Assembly: GCA_002407675.1 (NCBI GenBank)
Contig: DHNW01000009.1
Span: forward strand, 2,587-9,930
DNA from: Ruminococcaceae bacterium UBA5406
GTDB taxonomy: Bacteria > Bacillota > Clostridia > Oscillospirales > Acutalibacteraceae
Reading direction: 5' to 3'
Length of the DNA: 7,344 nt
The position numbers and the translations under genes are program-made. The notes under the pieces are model-generated. The model was not told the DNA's origin. It made no database searches and was given only the letters and a program-made list of their open reading frames with translations. Shown here piece by piece: positions 5,980-7,344 of the stretch. Numbering within the stretch: the stretch's first letter is position 1; the number at the start of each line of letters is the position of its first letter.

Positions 5980-6324
5980 ATGGATATAAAAAGGAAAAAA
6001 GAGCTCTTAGAAGCCTATAAAAGCAGACATCCTGAAATGGGCGTAATATCTTACCGTTGTAAAGAAACTGGCGAGGTATTTTTGGGTATCTCCAAAGATA
6101 CAAAATCAGACTTTAACAGCACTAATATGAAATTGGCAGCCAACTGGCATCCTAATAAACGATTACAGGAACTCTGGAACAAATATAGCTCTGAAGGCTT
6201 TGAACTATCAGTTATTAAAGTGTTAAAGTATGATGACCCACATGAAGATCATACAGCAAAATTAGAAAGTTTGAGAGAACAGTGTCTCGCTGCTGATCCA
6301 AATGCAAGGAGGATATGGCGATGA
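5980..6324 (+). CDS. GIY-YIG nuclease-family protein with altered signature
   Basis: 114 residues from ATG 5980, chosen over the in-frame start at 5950 because GAGGTG (5968-5973) sits 6 bases upstream. The protein resembles a small stand-alone GIY-YIG family member: GVISYRCKETGEVFLGISKD (21-40) occupies the place of the two signature strands, followed by HPNKRLQELWNKYSSEGFEL (57-76) with the conserved arginine region, and a C-terminal LESLREQCLAADP (95-107) with a glutamate in the usual metal-site region. The canonical GIY and YIG tyrosines are replaced (GVI and FLG), so catalysis may be altered or lost. It is the first gene of a tight operon, and its stop overlaps the next start as ATGA. It may nick or cut DNA, or be a binding-only relative. 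The family call rests on motif pattern. Confidence 0.75.
   Translation: MDIKRKKELLEAYKSRHPEMGVISYRCKETGEVFLGISKDTKSDFNSTNMKLAANWHPNKRLQELWNKYSSEGFELSVIKVLKYDDPHEDHTAKLESLREQCLAADPNARRIWR
6306..6312 (+). promoter_or_regulatory. Ribosome binding site that fixes the start at 6321
   Basis: AAGGAGG, a full anti-16S match, lies 8 bases before ATG 6321 but only 2 bases before ATG 6315, so translation should begin at 6321. It lies inside the end of the GIY-YIG gene. Confidence 0.85.
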
Positions 6325-6785
6325 ATGAAAAAGTTGTTATGGTGTCAAATGATTATGACCGTATAGATGGCAGAAATGCTTATCAATCTGACATCAAACG
6401 TTTAACGCTAGGTGCGCCTAGGTTGGAAGAAAATAAAAAAATGCAGATTGCCGCACAGATCTGGGAAAATGATAAAGATGGTGAATTGATTTTGGCCCAG
6501 GAGCTGCCCATCCATCAAATATTTGATTTGATGATTTTTTTGTCCAGGACATTGCTTTACTTCAAGGAGGCTTACCGGCTCCCCCTTTTATATGACCCGG
6601 AAAAACCCACAGTGGAGCGAGTTGGAGTACAAGGCGGGGTATTACCAGTAGAAGTGTGTGTAGACAATCAAAACATCAATGAGGACATCAAAGCATTTGC
6701 CCAAAGTTTAAATGATTTAGGAGAAATAATTGGAGAACGCAGGCGGGTGCTTAGCCGCATACTAGAAGAGTTGGAGTGTTACTAA
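6321..6785 (+). CDS. DUF6530-like protein of unknown function
   Basis: 154 residues, soluble, with no signal peptide or membrane segment. It begins MNEKVVMVSNDYDRIDGRNA and has a mixed N-terminal part, a hydrophobic helix-like stretch at about 63-86 (IHQIFDLMIFLSRTLLYFKEAY), a strand-rich middle (LPLLYDPEKPTVERVGVQGG) and a helical C-terminus (about 118-152) rich in Glu, Arg and Leu. I recall this pattern as the uncharacterised DUF6530 family of Firmicutes, but cannot verify it. It starts in a 4-base ATGA overlap with the GIY-YIG gene and ends 2 bases before the AAA+ gene, so the three are almost certainly co-translated. No catalytic motif is evident. It may be an adaptor of the ATPase, which is inference from position only. 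Confidence 0.75.
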   Translation: MNEKVVMVSNDYDRIDGRNAYQSDIKRLTLGAPRLEENKKMQIAAQIWENDKDGELILAQELPIHQIFDLMIFLSRTLLYFKEAYRLPLLYDPEKPTVERVGVQGGVLPVEVCVDNQNINEDIKAFAQSLNDLGEIIGERRRVLSRILEELECY

Positions 6786-6787
6786 CA

Positions 6788-7344
6788 ATGAAACAGACTT
6801 GTATTTTGTCACCGGACAGGCAGCTGACTGAAGAGGAACAGTCGCTTGTCTGGAAAAAGCCGCCTTCACATATTGAAAGTGAAGCAGAAAAACGAATATA
6901 TGAAGAGATCATACGAAATTGGAATCGCGGTGAAATGAAAATTAGCACCATTTTGCTGGAGGGGGATGCTGGTTCGGGGAAAACCCAGATTGCCAAAGCT
7001 TTATCTGCTGATTTTAACCTGCCTTATACGAAAGTAACCTGTTTTGCAGATATGGATAAATCCGATGTCCTGGGTTCGATTCTTCCGGTGCTGTCAGAAG
7101 AAGATGGTCATTCTGATAAGGTTGAATATCGCTATTATCCTTCTGAAATTGTTCGTGCATATGAAAATGGATGGCTCTTGGAGATTCAGGAACCGACAGT
7201 GATTCGGGATGCTGCTGTTTTAATGGCGCTAAATTCCGCATTAGAACTAGATGGCAGTCTAAACTTGCCAACTCGTATCGCGCATCGTCACCCTGATTTT
7301 ATTGCGGTTATCACAACAAACCGCGGTTACAATGGCTTCCGGCC
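6788..7344 (+). CDS. MoxR-like AAA+ ATPase, C-terminus beyond the window
   Basis: 185 complete codons are visible from ATG 6788 (GGAG at 6773-6776), and the frame is open at the right edge. An N-terminal part of about 50 residues precedes the AAA+ core: Walker A GDAGSGKT at 59-66, a Walker-B-like strand WLLEIQE at 129-135, a conserved EPTVIRDAAVLMALNSAL helix after it, and sensor 1 VITTN at 174-178. The fold resembles MoxR/CbbQ ATPases, which remodel partner proteins or insert cofactors and are often encoded beside VWA-domain proteins. In Walker B the usual Asp before the catalytic Glu is Gln. It is third in the operon, two bases after the DUF6530-like gene. The ATPase call is firm; the substrate is unknown, and a VWA gene downstream is a prediction only. 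Confidence 0.9.
   Translation, partial: MKQTCILSPDRQLTEEEQSLVWKKPPSHIESEAEKRIYEEIIRNWNRGEMKISTILLEGDAGSGKTQIAKALSADFNLPYTKVTCFADMDKSDVLGSILPVLSEEDGHSDKVEYRYYPSEIVRAYENGWLLEIQEPTVIRDAAVLMALNSALELDGSLNLPTRIAHRHPDFIAVITTNRGYNGFR

Noticed and set aside
7014..7271. Minus-strand frame opposite the AAA+ gene
   Set aside because: It lies wholly within the AAA+ coding region between Walker A and sensor 1 and has no domain pattern.

Overview
The window looks like a piece of an anaerobic, low-to-moderate G+C Firmicute (Clostridia, probably Lachnospiraceae- or Oscillospiraceae-like). The support is an LplC/YtcP-type sugar ABC permease, an oxygen-sensitive class III ribonucleotide reductase pair (NrdD/NrdG), strong AAGGAG-type ribosome binding sites, and remnants of serine recombinases and an insertion element typical of gut Clostridia. 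Base composition shifts by eye along the window: the permease and the right-hand operon are A+T-rich, while nrdDG is clearly G+C-rich. This fits a mosaic of segments with different histories.

Layout. (1) 1-936: the end of a carbohydrate ABC transporter operon, a permease whose N-terminal start is disturbed. (2) 994-3886, minus strand: nrdD followed by nrdG. NrdG is intact, but nrdD carries two single-base frameshifts and two in-frame stops and lacks the first part of its ATP cone, so it reads as a decaying pseudogene unless the sequence has errors. (3) 3887-4159: an A+T-rich junction with a cluster of hairpins and an 11-bp direct repeat. (4) 4160-5396: a chimeric ORF, in which the N-terminal part of a DUF6431-type transposon protein is fused in frame to the region-4 half of an ECF-like sigma factor. 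It overlaps a membrane-anchored putative anti-sigma protein. (5) 5405-5818: a short debris zone with two C-terminal fragments of serine recombinases reading outward from each other, each followed by a terminator. (6) 5980-7344: a tight operon of a GIY-YIG-fold protein, a DUF6530-like protein of unknown function and a MoxR-like AAA+ ATPase that runs off the right edge.

How it fits together. The 5' ends of nrdD and of the sigma gene are both missing and face each other across the hairpin-rich junction, which suggests that an insertion element and a deletion reshaped this spot. The right half resembles accessory cargo of integrative elements. The candidate for an undescribed system is the three-gene operon at the right edge: an AAA+ ATPase of the MoxR type, translated almost back to back with a GIY-YIG protein whose signature tyrosines are replaced and with a protein of unknown function. 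No tRNA, rRNA or CRISPR array was seen.
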